Source of the DNA: Pseudodesulfovibrio thermohalotolerans | Lineage (GTDB): Bacteria; Desulfobacterota; Desulfovibrionia; Desulfovibrionales; Desulfovibrionaceae | Direction: 5' to 3' | NCBI RefSeq assembly: GCF_021353295.2 | Contig: NZ_CP120635.1 | Location: 3,117,501-3,181,500, forward strand | DNA: 64,000 bases | Part shown: in pieces, positions 41,687 to 51,902 of the stretch | How the letters are laid out: every line of letters begins with the position of its first letter | Numbering within the stretch: the first letter of the stretch is position 1 | Made by a program: the position numbers and the translations under genes | The notes under the pieces: generated by a model | The model's database searches: none | Seen by the model: only the letters and a program-made list of their open reading frames with translations | What the model was told of the DNA's origin: nothing

Positions 41687-44101
41687 TCAGCGCATACGAA
41701 TGCGCGCCGCGTTCAACCGCCCGTCCATGTATTGGGCCAGTGCGGCCACGGCCTGATCCGAGGTGCGAAAGGTGCACAGCCCGGCCTCCTTGAGCCGGTC
41801 CACCAGCGGATCATACTGGCGGCCGCCGTCCACCACGCCGATGACCGGGGTGTCCAGAACCGGCAGCAGTTCGGCCATGAGGGCGGCGATGGACCGCTCG
41901 TTGTCCATGGTCAGGGGGGCATCCGGATCGGCCAGGGTGCGCATGACCGGAGACAGGGGATCGAGCCCGACCACCACGGCGTCCACGTTGGGATCAAGCG
42001 CCAGCAGCCGAACGGCCTCGGCGTGAACCCGGTCGTCTGCGGCCGGGGTGATGTCCAGGGGATTGGTCACGGTGACCAGCCCGGCCAGCCGGTTGGCGGC
42101 GACGAGTTCGCCGAGGGCGCGGCAGGTGGCCCCGGTCAGCGGAGCCAAGGTCATGGAGTAGTCGTCCGTCTGGATGGAATCGGCCATGCCCACGGCCTCG
42201 AAGCCCGCGCCGGACACGGCGGCCAGCCTGTTGCCGCCGATGGTCTTGCCGTTCAGCCGTTCGGCCAGCAGGAAAAGATTCTCGAACTGGGTGAAGGAGT
42301 GGGCCACAATGGCTCCGGCCTGGCGCACACAAGACTCGCAGACCGCGTAATCCCCGGCCAGGGAAGCGGTATGGCCGCTGGTGGCGGACTTGCCCTCCGG
42401 GGTCCGGCCCGCCTTGTAGAAAACCACATCCTTGCCCTTGCGCACCGCCCGCCGGACGGCCCGGCAGAAACCAAGCCCGTCCATGTCGTTGAACCCTTCC
42501 GCGTACACGGCAATGACGTCCACGTCGTCGGCCTCGCTGAAGTGGGAGACCATGTCGCCGAGGGTCAGGTCGGTCTGGTTGCCCATGGAGACCATGTAAG
42601 CGGGATTGAGCATGGGGCACTGGGAGAGCCGGGTGAGCATGAACGCCCCGGACTGGGAGATGAAGGCCGCCCTATGATGTCCGCCCGGAGCCAGGGGAGG
42701 CAGCTTTTCCTCGGGGATGAACCAGGTGTCGTACCGGCCGGGCCTGGAGACGACGCCCATGCAGTTGCCGCCCAGGAAAACCGGCCCGCCGCCGTCGGCG
42801 TGAGCCGCATCAATCCGGGCGATGACCTCGGCGGCGCGCTCGCGGCTTTCCCTGGTCTCGCCCAGGCCGCCGGGAATGAGCATGACCGATTCGGCGCAGT
42901 CCAGGGAGACGAGTTCGTCCACTAAGGCCGGGACCTGCTCCGCGCCCACCGCCACCACGAAAAGATCGAGCCGCCGATCCAGAGACTTCAGGTCCGGGAC
43001 GCAGGCCACTCCGTCTATCTCGGTCTCGCCCGGCTTGACCAGACGCACGTCCTCGGCCGGGAATCCGGCTTCGAGCACGTTCTTGAGGATGATCCGCCCG
43101 AAATTCATGCGCGAGGCCGAAACGCCGATGATGCCGATGGACGACGGCTTGAGCAGTTGGGCGATCTTGCCCACCGGACGGGCGGCGCGCACTGATCCCT
43201 TTTCGGAAAACCGGCACAGCCCGTCCAGGGGGACCATGAGGTAATCGGCGTAGGCGAACGGATTGATCTCCAGCTCTTCGATGTGGAACGGCGCGTCCGG
43301 ATTGTCCGGGGAATAATGGTTGGCCATGTCGATGAACGAGGAAAAGCACTCGATGAGCTGCTCGTCGGTGACGATGCGCCGCTGCCCCCGCGTCAGCCCG
43401 GCCAGCTTGCGATAGGAGATGGTCCGGCGGAAAAGCTCGAAAAAGCGCACGCCGTCAGTCAGGGCCGTGGAGGCTATGGTCACGGCCTGGCCCTTGCGAA
43501 ACCGCTCGGCGTACAACTCGGTATCGGTCCCGCCCAGCCCGGCGGTGATGACCATGCCGAACTCGCGGGTCCGGCGGATGCCCACCAGGAGCTCGTTGCC
43601 GAAGGCCGTGGAATCCGGCTCCATGAACTGGACCATAAGCACGCCGCGCAGGTCCCGGGCCACGGCTGAAACCAACGGCTCGCCGCGCAATCCCCGATAC
43701 GGACCGGGCGCGGAGCCGGGGTCGCGCTCCAGGGCGGCGGCGAAGTTCTCGGGAACCTCGTAAAGCATACGCCGCATGGCCGAACGGATGGCGTCCGGGC
43801 GGTTCTCCACCACGCGGACCCCGCCCGCCTCGGTTTTATGCACGATGGTGGGCGAAACGATTTTAAGGACAACTTTCCCGCCGGGCAGGACCGAAAGCTG
43901 TTCGTCCGAGAACCGCCCGGCCCTTTCCAGCAGTACGCACCGGGGCGGAGTTTCCGCGCCCGAGGCCTTGAGCAGGTCGTAGACCTCATACTCGAACAGG
44001 GAGTGGCGTCCCTGGGCATGGGCCTGCCCGAACAGGGTGTCGATGGCCTCGAAATTGATCTCCACATGGACCGAACCAAAGGCATACTGGGCATCCGCCA
44101 T
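41687..44101 (-). CDS. ADP-forming acyl-CoA synthetase (fused, ATP-grasp first)
   Basis: The 804-residue protein fuses both subunits of an ADP-forming acyl-CoA synthetase, converting acyl-CoA plus ADP and phosphate into acid plus ATP, or the reverse. Residues about 25-275 are the ATP-grasp part (VVLKIVSPTIVHKTEAGGV, ELEINPFAY). From about 310 come a CoA-binding Rossmann domain (SIGIIGVSASRMNFG) and the ligase domains with the phosphohistidine loop (SGHTASLAGDYAVCE). The usual fused order is alpha then beta; here it is reversed. The substrate is unknown. It follows the ferredoxin-nitroreductase gene by 159 bp in the same direction. Confidence 0.85.
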   Translation of the reverse strand: MADAQYAFGSVHVEINFEAIDTLFGQAHAQGRHSLFEYEVYDLLKASGAETPPRCVLLERAGRFSDEQLSVLPGGKVVLKIVSPTIVHKTEAGGVRVVENRPDAIRSAMRRMLYEVPENFAAALERDPGSAPGPYRGLRGEPLVSAVARDLRGVLMVQFMEPDSTAFGNELLVGIRRTREFGMVITAGLGGTDTELYAERFRKGQAVTIASTALTDGVRFFELFRRTISYRKLAGLTRGQRRIVTDEQLIECFSSFIDMANHYSPDNPDAPFHIEELEINPFAYADYLMVPLDGLCRFSEKGSVRAARPVGKIAQLLKPSSIGIIGVSASRMNFGRIILKNVLEAGFPAEDVRLVKPGETEIDGVACVPDLKSLDRRLDLFVVAVGAEQVPALVDELVSLDCAESVMLIPGGLGETRESRERAAEVIARIDAAHADGGGPVFLGGNCMGVVSRPGRYDTWFIPEEKLPPLAPGGHHRAAFISQSGAFMLTRLSQCPMLNPAYMVSMGNQTDLTLGDMVSHFSEADDVDVIAVYAEGFNDMDGLGFCRAVRRAVRKGKDVVFYKAGRTPEGKSATSGHTASLAGDYAVCESCVRQAGAIVAHSFTQFENLFLLAERLNGKTIGGNRLAAVSGAGFEAVGMADSIQTDDYSMTLAPLTGATCRALGELVAANRLAGLVTVTNPLDITPAADDRVHAEAVRLLALDPNVDAVVVGLDPLSPVMRTLADPDAPLTMDNERSIAALMAELLPVLDTPVIGVVDGGRQYDPLVDRLKEAGLCTFRTSDQAVAALAQYMDGRLNAARIRMR

Positions 44102-44260
44102 GCCGCTCTCCTGTTCCCGGGACGGGGCGAGCCCGCCCGGCTTATGGTTTTCCGCACGCGCCCCGCCTGTCCGCCACCTCGCCGTAGCGGGGATGGAGAA
44201 CGGTCGCGGTCGCGGCAGGAGCCTACCCCGGCCGCGAGAAAGAGTCCACCCGGAGCGGAC

Positions 44261-45079
44261 TCAGAGCCATCTCACCGAGGGCTCCTGACGTGGCGGGACG
44301 GCCGTGTACCGCCGGGCGGGATGACCCAGCATGAGCGCGCCGTACACCGCCTCCCCGGCAGCCACGCCGAGGAACTCCCGCACTCCGTCGTTGTGCGCGG
44401 CGGCGGCCACCAGATAGCCGCACCAACACGCGCCCAGCCCGGCGCCAGACACGGCCAACTCCAGATAAGCAGTGGCGATAACCCCGTCCTCGCGGGGGGT
44501 GATGCCCCGTTGCGGACCGACGGCCACGGCCAGGACCGGGGCGTTGCGGCAGATGAGGTCCATGCCGTTGTCCCAGGCCCGGACGATGCCGGGCAGGTGC
44601 AGGGCTGCGGCCAGAGGCGTGTCGGCCTCGGACTCGGCACGCATCCAGGCGGCGACGGCCCCGGCCGCACCCGCCACCTTGTCCGCGCCGTGGGCCACGA
44701 CCCAACGCGTGGGCCGGGCGTTATGGCCGGACGGGCAGTACCCGGTCACGGACAGAAGCCGATCCAACAGGCTGGCGTCCACCGGCTCGTCACGGAAAGC
44801 GCGCATGGAACGCCGCCCCTTGAGGAACTGCTCGGCCTGGTCAAGGGAAATGCGCAACCCCTTGTCGAGGGGGACGCTCCCGGCCGCGAACCGATCCAAC
44901 CGGATGGCGTCCGCAGGACAGACCGCCATGCAGTGCCCGCAATCCAGGCAATACGCCTGCTTCTTTTCGTGGGGTTCGGGCAGACCGCCCTTCTCGAAGA
45001 CAATGCACCCCGCCGGGCAGTCGGCGGCGCACAGGCCGTCCCGCTTGCAGCGGGTCTCATCGATGGTGAACAACGACAT
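44261..45079 (-). CDS. Ferredoxin-nitroreductase fusion protein
   Basis: The 272-residue protein starts with two ferredoxin-type motifs (CKRDGLCAADCPAGC and CLDCGHCMAVCP; about 1-60). A nitroreductase-family FMN domain (about 85-270) follows: RRSMRAFRDEPVD, GYCPSGHNARP and AVSGAGLGACWCGYL. Such fusions pass electrons from ferredoxin clusters to FMN; the acceptor is unknown. AAGGAGGAG precedes the ATG. It is divergent from glnS. Confidence 0.88.
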   Translation of the reverse strand: MSLFTIDETRCKRDGLCAADCPAGCIVFEKGGLPEPHEKKQAYCLDCGHCMAVCPADAIRLDRFAAGSVPLDKGLRISLDQAEQFLKGRRSMRAFRDEPVDASLLDRLLSVTGYCPSGHNARPTRWVVAHGADKVAGAAGAVAAWMRAESEADTPLAAALHLPGIVRAWDNGMDLICRNAPVLAVAVGPQRGITPREDGVIATAYLELAVSGAGLGACWCGYLVAAAAHNDGVREFLGVAAGEAVYGALMLGHPARRYTAVPPRQEPSVRWL

Positions 45080-45144
45080 TTATTCTCCTCCTTGGAATGG
45101 TCCGCGCAGTGTGACCGCCCGTACCGCGGCAGGCAAGCATTGCG

Positions 45145-45173
45145 TTGACCGGCAAGCCGTTTTCCCGTATTTC
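45145..45173 (+). promoter_or_regulatory. Promoter for glnS
   Basis: TTGACC (45145-45150) and TATTTC (45168-45173) with a 17-bp spacer lie about 84 bp before the glnS start. Confidence 0.5.
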
Positions 45174-45256
45174 CGTGCCACGGGCAGGCTAAGGAATAAC
45201 GCCCCACACGCGACAGTTCGACCGGCAAACGGTCAATTCATACAACGAGGTTTCCC

Positions 45257-47029
<1,773 letters not shown>

Positions 47030-47051
47030 AACTCGTTAAAAATATCCAAAG

Positions 47052-47076
47052 AAAAGGCCGCATTACGCGGCCTTTT
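47052..47076 (+). terminator. Terminator after glnS
   Basis: AAAAGGCCGC and GCGGCCTTTT around ATTAC, followed by a T-rich tail. Confidence 0.9.
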
Positions 47077-47119
47077 CTATTTATTACGCCAATTATTCCA
47101 AAAATATCCAGGTTAGTCC

Positions 47120-47175
47120 TTGACATTGATTGTTCAATCAATCTATAGCTGGATCAACGACTGATTGCACAATCA
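47120..47175 (+). promoter_or_regulatory. TetR promoter with operator in the spacer
   Basis: TTGACA (47120-47125) is followed by an 18-bp perfect palindrome ATTGATTGTTCAATCAAT (47125-47142) that fills the spacer. CTATAG/TATAGC (47143-47149) serves as -10. A second copy of the core, TGATTGCACAATCA (47162-47175), lies just after the expected start point. This is a textbook autorepression layout. Confidence 0.78.
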
Positions 47176-47197
47176 ATCGATACAAGGAAACAACGAC

Positions 47198-47845
47198 ATG
47201 ACCAAGAAGGAAGCCATACTCTGCGCCGCCCAGGAAGCCTTTGGGCAACTGGGATTCCACGCCGCCACCGTCAAGGACGTGGCTGGCCGCGCCGACGTTT
47301 CCTTCGGCCTCGTTTCCCACTACTTCGGCAGCAAGCAGGATCTCTTCCTGGCCGCCGGATTCGACATGGCCGACCGGCTGATCCTCTGTCTGCACGAAGC
47401 CACAGCCAAGGCAGAGACCGGCATTGAGGCCATCCGGGCCTACATGTCCGCATATTTCGATTTTACCGAAGAGCACAGGACCGGCTTCCCCGTCCTGTTG
47501 CGCTGCTCCCCCTTCAGCCACATGGAGCCCGGTGTCGACGGCGCCAAGGTGGCCGAGAAGTTCAGCATTTTCATTGACGAGCTCAAACGCTGCGTCGCCC
47601 TCGGCATCGAGGACGGCACGATCCGTTCCCTCCCCCTGGAACAGACCGCACTCATCATCTACGGCAACATCGTCGGCTCGGTCCGCACCAGCCTCCTGTC
47701 GCCGTACGAGTCCAACAACCTCTTCGCCGAGACCATCAACCACGTGGAACGCAGCATAACCGTCCTCTCCAACGAGATCGCCGTCGAGAACGGCATCCCC
47801 ATGGAGCAGGCAAACGCGTCGAGAACGGAATCAAGAGCGAGGTAG
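47198..47845 (+). CDS. TetR-family regulator, autoregulated
   Basis: The 215-residue protein has the TetR helix-turn-helix (about 5-50; AAQEAFGQLGFHAATVKDVAGRADVSFGLVSHYFGSKQDLF). A ligand-binding C-terminal domain (FDFTEEHRTGFPVLLRCSPF...) follows. The ATG at 47198 has AAGGAAAC upstream; the longer frame start at 47165 lies inside the operator and is rejected. It appears to act mainly on its own promoter and the small downstream gene. The ligand is unknown. Confidence 0.88.
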   Translation: MTKKEAILCAAQEAFGQLGFHAATVKDVAGRADVSFGLVSHYFGSKQDLFLAAGFDMADRLILCLHEATAKAETGIEAIRAYMSAYFDFTEEHRTGFPVLLRCSPFSHMEPGVDGAKVAEKFSIFIDELKRCVALGIEDGTIRSLPLEQTALIIYGNIVGSVRTSLLSPYESNNLFAETINHVERSITVLSNEIAVENGIPMEQANASRTESRAR

Positions 47846-47850
47846 ACACC

Positions 47851-47973
47851 ATGTTCAAGAATCTTACCGCCGCAAGAATCATCGAGATCGTATTGGGCAG
47901 CCGTGCATGGCTGCAATACATAGACTCCTTCAAGTCCTGGTCTGAAGACTGGGCAACAAAACAGCACCCTTAG
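47851..47973 (+). CDS. Candidate 40-residue protein downstream of tetR
   Basis: An ATG 5 bp after the tetR stop opens a 40-residue frame (MFKNLTAARIIEIVLGSRAW...). It is an amphipathic, Trp-rich sequence ending KQHP. It has a weak ribosome site (CGAGG) and lies upstream of a strong terminator, so it would be on the tetR transcript. I recognise no family, and coding status is uncertain. Confidence 0.35.
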   Translation: MFKNLTAARIIEIVLGSRAWLQYIDSFKSWSEDWATKQHP

Positions 47974-48076
47974 TCCCGAACGAATCAACACCTCCTAAGG
48001 CGCACAGAAATGGACCGCAACCCACACCTGACAGCCTGACAGATACGTTTCGGACACCCCGGCAATGCCGGGTATC

Positions 48077-48107
48077 AGGGAGCCGCGCCAGCGGCTCCCT
48101 TTTTTTT
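48077..48107 (+). terminator. Terminator of the tetR unit
   Basis: AGGGAGCCGC and GCGGCTCCCT over GCCA, followed by T8. The preceding 100 bp hold no gene. Confidence 0.93.
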
Positions 48108-48337
48108 CGCCCTATTCTGACTGTCGCATTTGCGGCACTTTTGTTGCACCATGTCGCGTTGCGCGACACTTGCAACATCAATGCGACATGTCCAAATACA
48201 GAATGCATTTTATAGGATTGCTATAACTATTGAATAATCCTGATTATAATAAAAATAATAAGAGAATGGCACACTGGTTGCTAGTCATGGGTAGCGTTTC
48301 GCCAACAACCATATCAAACGCAATGCGGGAGGGCATG

Positions 48338-48586
48338 ATGTTTGAAAAAAATGTGACCAAAGTCGTTCAGGACTGCATCCTCGACAGTGGCATCCAGGCC
48401 AAGGTCGTGGCTCAAAAGATCAACAAGCCGTATTCAACCCTGATGCGTGAAATCAACCCCTTCGACGCCAGTGCCAAACTGGGAGCCGAAACCCTGCTCG
48501 AAATCATGAAGGTGACGCGGGATGTGCGTCCGCTCCAGTTCATGGCGTCGGAGATGGGGTTCAGCCTAGAAACGGGCACAGCCTAG
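48338..48586 (+). CDS. Phage-CII/CP76-like DNA-binding protein, copy 1
   Basis: The 82-residue protein is a helix-turn-helix regulator resembling phage regulatory protein CII of P2-type phages (CP76 family). The core KPYSTLMREINPFDASAKLGAETLLEIMKVTRDVRPLQFMASEMGF aligns residue for residue with the protein at 51441. Start 48338 (MFEKN) is taken from that alignment, with GGGAGGG just upstream; the frame continues to 48230 but that part is not conserved. No other phage genes surround it, so it is probably a domesticated regulator. The upstream leader 48110-48330 is AT-rich. Confidence 0.75.
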   Translation: MFEKNVTKVVQDCILDSGIQAKVVAQKINKPYSTLMREINPFDASAKLGAETLLEIMKVTRDVRPLQFMASEMGFSLETGTA

Positions 48587-48606
48587 ACCTTTTTCAACCG
48601 ATTTTC

Positions 48607-48634
48607 AGCCGGGCCTCGCGCCCGGCTTTTTTTT
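48607..48634 (+). terminator. Terminator after CII-like copy 1
   Basis: AGCCGGGC and GCCCGGCT form the stem, followed by T8. Confidence 0.93.
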
Positions 48635-48750
48635 GGGGAGGAAACAAAAGCCCGCGACTGCCGCGGAAAAGCGTCTGACTCCTTGCCAAGATCATGCGTT
48701 CGGCTTAGAAATACAAAGGTATTCTCCAACCAGAGGAAAGAGCTGAACAC

Positions 48751-50769
48751 ATGATCCAACAATCCAGAGCCCGGCTTTCCAGGGCCGACTCTCTCAGCCG
48801 ACGGGCAAAACTGGCCCAGATCGCCTTCATCTCGGTCATTGTTCTGGCTTTTTCCTGCGCGCTCGTCCTGTTCAACGGCTACCGGCTCCATGTCCGCCTG
48901 TCGGATCGGGCGGACAGCATCGCGCACATGGCCCGGACCAGTCTGGCCACGGCGGTCTGGCAGGTCGACTACGCCTCGGCCCGCGACTTCATCGACGCCG
49001 TGCTCGAAGACGACACCGTGGCCTTCGCCCAAGTCGTCACCGGCCGGGAGATCATGGCCTCACAAAGCCGCCCGCGCTTCACGGGCCATGACTTCGACTA
49101 CTTCGCCAACGACCATAGGTTCATCACCAAATCCGTCGAAATCCGCAAATACGGCGACTGGATAGGCTCCTTCAACCTGGCCGTTTCCACCGAAGGGTAC
49201 GTGCAGGAGATGGTTATGTTCGGAGGGCTGACCTTCGCCTTGGCCCTGCTCCTGATCCTGACCCTGACCCTGGCCGCGGTCCGCTACATGCGCAAACACT
49301 TCCTGGCCCCGCTCATGGATCTCGAAGAGTCGGCCACGACCATCGCCGACGGCAATCTCGACGCGCCCATCGATACTTCGGCCTCCAATGAGCTGGGCAG
49401 CCTCGCCCGGGCCATCGACGACATGCGCCAATCCGTGCGCCACCTGATCCGCGACCTCCAGGAGGCCAACGCCAAGCTCCAGAATCACCAGAACATCCTG
49501 GAGAGCAGGGTCAAGGAGCGCACCGAGGAACTCAAGAGCAAAAACGATTCCCTGAACAGTGCCCTGGACCAGGTGCGCCGGGCCAAGAAGGCCGCCGACA
49601 TGGCCAACGCAGCCAAAAGCAGCTTCCTGGCCTCCATGAGCCATGAAATCAGGACGCCCATGAACGCCATCCTCGGCATGGCCGACATCCTCTGGGAAAC
49701 GGAACTCTCCGAGGATCAGGCGCGTTACGTGGACGTCTTCCGCACGGCGGGCGAGAACCTCCTCGAAATCCTGGACGACATCCTGGACCTGTCCAAAATC
49801 GAGGCTGGCCACCTGACCCTGGAGCGGACTTGGTTCTCCCTGGACGACATCCTGGACCGCTCCTGCGGAATCATCCGGAACAAGGCCGCGCAAAAAGGGT
49901 TGAACCTGACCTGCACCCCCTCCATGAATGTGCCCAAACGGCTGGAGGGCGACCCCACCCGGCTGCGCCAGATTCTCTTCAACCTGCTGGGCAACGCGAT
50001 CAAGTTCACGGATTCGGGCTCGGTGGCCCTGAACGTTGAGCAGGCGTCCAACGACGGCAAGACCGCCCTGCTGCATTTCTCCATCTCCGACACTGGCGTC
50101 GGCGTGTCCGGCGACAAGCTCGGGGCCATATTCGAAGCTTTCACCCAGGCGGACAGCTCGACCACACGCCAGTTCGGCGGCACGGGCCTGGGGCTGGCCA
50201 TCAGCAAGGAGCTGGTCCACATGATGGACGGACGCATCTGGGCCGAAAGCACCCCGGGCAGAGGAAGCACCTTCCATTTCACCGCCCGATTCGGCACCGC
50301 CCCCAGAGCGGAATCCCCCGCGCCCGAGCCGCAACCGGCCGCCGAGGACACCCCGTTGCCCCCTCTGGACATCCTCATGTTCGAGGATTCCCGATACAAC
50401 GCCTTTGTGGCCCAGACCTACCTCGAAGACACGCTCTGCGGCCTGACCGTGGCGGAAGACGGCAAGTCCGGCGTCGAGCTTTTCAAGAATGGAGACTTCG
50501 ACCTGATCCTCATGGACATCCAGATGCCGATCATGGACGGATTCGAAGCCACCCGAAACATACGCGACTGGGAACGCGAGCAGGGGCTCGCCCCCACACC
50601 CGTGGTGGCCATGACCGCCTTTGCCATGGACGAGGACGCCCGGCGATGCTTTGAAGCGGGCGCGGATTACCATCTGCCCAAGCCGGTCAAGAAGAGCGCC
50701 CTTTTCGACATCATCCGAAAACTCGCAGGCGAAAGACCTGGCCGGTCCGGGAGTGAAGACCATGCGTGA
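48751..50769 (+). CDS. Hybrid sensor histidine kinase
   Basis: The 672-residue protein has a membrane helix (about 22-44), a periplasmic sensor domain (about 45-155), a second helix (about 156-178), HAMP, a long coiled coil, HisKA (SMSHEIRTPMNAILG), HATPase_c (NLLGNAIKFTDSG, DTGVGVSG, GTGLGLAIS) and a C-terminal receiver (Asp in LILMDIQMP, Lys in PKPVKK). No output protein is adjacent, so phosphate presumably passes to a separate phosphotransfer partner. GAGGAAAG precedes the ATG. The next gene overlaps its last 8 bases, indicating coupling. Confidence 0.9.
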   Translation: MIQQSRARLSRADSLSRRAKLAQIAFISVIVLAFSCALVLFNGYRLHVRLSDRADSIAHMARTSLATAVWQVDYASARDFIDAVLEDDTVAFAQVVTGREIMASQSRPRFTGHDFDYFANDHRFITKSVEIRKYGDWIGSFNLAVSTEGYVQEMVMFGGLTFALALLLILTLTLAAVRYMRKHFLAPLMDLEESATTIADGNLDAPIDTSASNELGSLARAIDDMRQSVRHLIRDLQEANAKLQNHQNILESRVKERTEELKSKNDSLNSALDQVRRAKKAADMANAAKSSFLASMSHEIRTPMNAILGMADILWETELSEDQARYVDVFRTAGENLLEILDDILDLSKIEAGHLTLERTWFSLDDILDRSCGIIRNKAAQKGLNLTCTPSMNVPKRLEGDPTRLRQILFNLLGNAIKFTDSGSVALNVEQASNDGKTALLHFSISDTGVGVSGDKLGAIFEAFTQADSSTTRQFGGTGLGLAISKELVHMMDGRIWAESTPGRGSTFHFTARFGTAPRAESPAPEPQPAAEDTPLPPLDILMFEDSRYNAFVAQTYLEDTLCGLTVAEDGKSGVELFKNGDFDLILMDIQMPIMDGFEATRNIRDWEREQGLAPTPVVAMTAFAMDEDARRCFEAGADYHLPKPVKKSALFDIIRKLAGERPGRSGSEDHA

Positions 50770-51289
50770 TTTCCGCCTGCTGTGGTGCCACGGCTCCCTG
50801 AGCCGCCCATGGGGAACCAAAAGCATGGCCCTCGCCGAGACGGCCCTGAAGATGGGACTGAGCATGGAAGGACCGGACTTCAGCGACCTGGACGACCCGG
50901 ACAGCAGGGTGGCCCGCCTGACCTCCATCCTGGCCGAAGACGACCGGCCCGCCATCCTGGCCGGTTCGAGCATGGGCGGATACGTGGCCGCGGCCGCCTC
51001 CATGACCGCCGACGTAACAGGCCTCTTCCTCCTCGCTCCCGCCTTCTACCTGCCGGGCTACGCCGTGCACGTCTTTTCCAACCTGCCCGGCCCCGCCACC
51101 GTAATCCACGGCTGGAACGACGATGTGGTCCCAGTGGACAACGCCATCCGCTTCGCCCGCACCCACAAGGCCGCGCTCCACGTTCTCGCAGACGGACATC
51201 GACTGGAAAATTCCACAGCCGAACTTTGCGCCCTGTTCGCCCGCTTCCTGGCTTCCGCCACCGCGCCGGACGCACCGGGTCGCCCCTAA
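50762..51289 (+). CDS. Small alpha/beta-hydrolase (YqiA-like esterase)
   Basis: The 175-residue protein has an alpha/beta-hydrolase fold with the nucleophile elbow GSSMGG and an acid loop in HGWNDDVVP. A catalytic His lies in DGHRLEN near the C-terminus. Size and pattern resemble YqiA-type esterases. The ATG overlaps the kinase gene end by 8 bp, so the two are co-translated; a functional link is unclear. The substrate is unknown. Confidence 0.8.
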   Translation: MRDFRLLWCHGSLSRPWGTKSMALAETALKMGLSMEGPDFSDLDDPDSRVARLTSILAEDDRPAILAGSSMGGYVAAAASMTADVTGLFLLAPAFYLPGYAVHVFSNLPGPATVIHGWNDDVVPVDNAIRFARTHKAALHVLADGHRLENSTAELCALFARFLASATAPDAPGRP

Positions 51290-51372
51290 TCCGCTCTCCC
51301 GGCCACACGCCCGACCGCCCGACGCCCACTTCCCTCCCGACAACCGACTTGCTCCACCATTTCAAATCACGT

Positions 51373-51402
51373 TGACGAAAACGGAAAAAAGGGGCTAACT
51401 TC
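51373..51402 (+). promoter_or_regulatory. Probable promoter for CII-like copy 2
   Basis: TTGACG (51373-51378) and TAACTT (51397-51402) with an 18-bp spacer rich in A and G lie 39 bp before the start. Confidence 0.45.
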
Positions 51403-51440
51403 ATTTACTAGGCAGAAAATCCAACATGTGGGGGGTAGAC

Positions 51441-51749
51441 ATGTTCGAGAAGAACCTGACCAAGAAAATGCAGGACCTGGTCCTGGACGGCCACATCCCG
51501 GCAAAGGAGGTGTCCCGGGCGATCAAGAAGCCCTATTCCACGCTGCTTCGGGAGCTCAATCCATTTGACGCTCATGCCAAGCTCGGGGCCGAAACCATGT
51601 TCGAAATCGTCAAGGCGACGCGCAACATCTCAATCCTCGAATTCATGGCCCGCGAAATGGGCTACACCCTAATGCCGCTCGACGGCATCAGGCGGGTGGA
51701 ACGCGGCAGCAGCCCCCGTCTCTCCCGCGAACGGGAAACGACCATGTAG
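51441..51749 (+). CDS. Phage-CII/CP76-like DNA-binding protein, copy 2
   Basis: The 102-residue paralogue of 48338 shares MFEKNLTKKMQDLVLDG, KPYSTLLRELNPFDAHAKLGAETMFEIVKATRN and LEFMAREMGY. It has an additional basic C-terminal tail (RRVERGSSPRLSRER). Start 51441 is chosen by alignment, with a G-rich site 5 bp upstream. The pair flank the hybrid kinase and hydrolase. A long imperfect hairpin (about 51770-51810) follows the stop. Confidence 0.75.
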   Translation: MFEKNLTKKMQDLVLDGHIPAKEVSRAIKKPYSTLLRELNPFDAHAKLGAETMFEIVKATRNISILEFMAREMGYTLMPLDGIRRVERGSSPRLSRERETTM

Positions 51750-51902
51750 GCGACCGGGTGCCGCCGCTTCCGCTGACCCGGGCGTCACTGCCGCGCCCGG
51801 TCAGCGGGTTCGATCCCGGCTTCCGGACCCCTTTCATTTTGACTTTGCCCATCGATTGGTTTTTACTGTCGTGAGCAATCAAACGCTCCAAGGAGGAAGG
51901 GC

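Noticed and set aside
48230..48337. N-terminal extension of the first CII-like protein
   Set aside because: The paralogue at 51441 starts at the equivalent of MFEKN, and a G-rich ribosome site lies just before that codon. The extension is AT-rich leader sequence.
51800..51820. tRNA T-arm-like GGGTTCGATCCC
   Set aside because: The flanking bases do not give a 5-bp T stem, and no acceptor, D or anticodon arm can be folded upstream. No tRNA is supported in the window.
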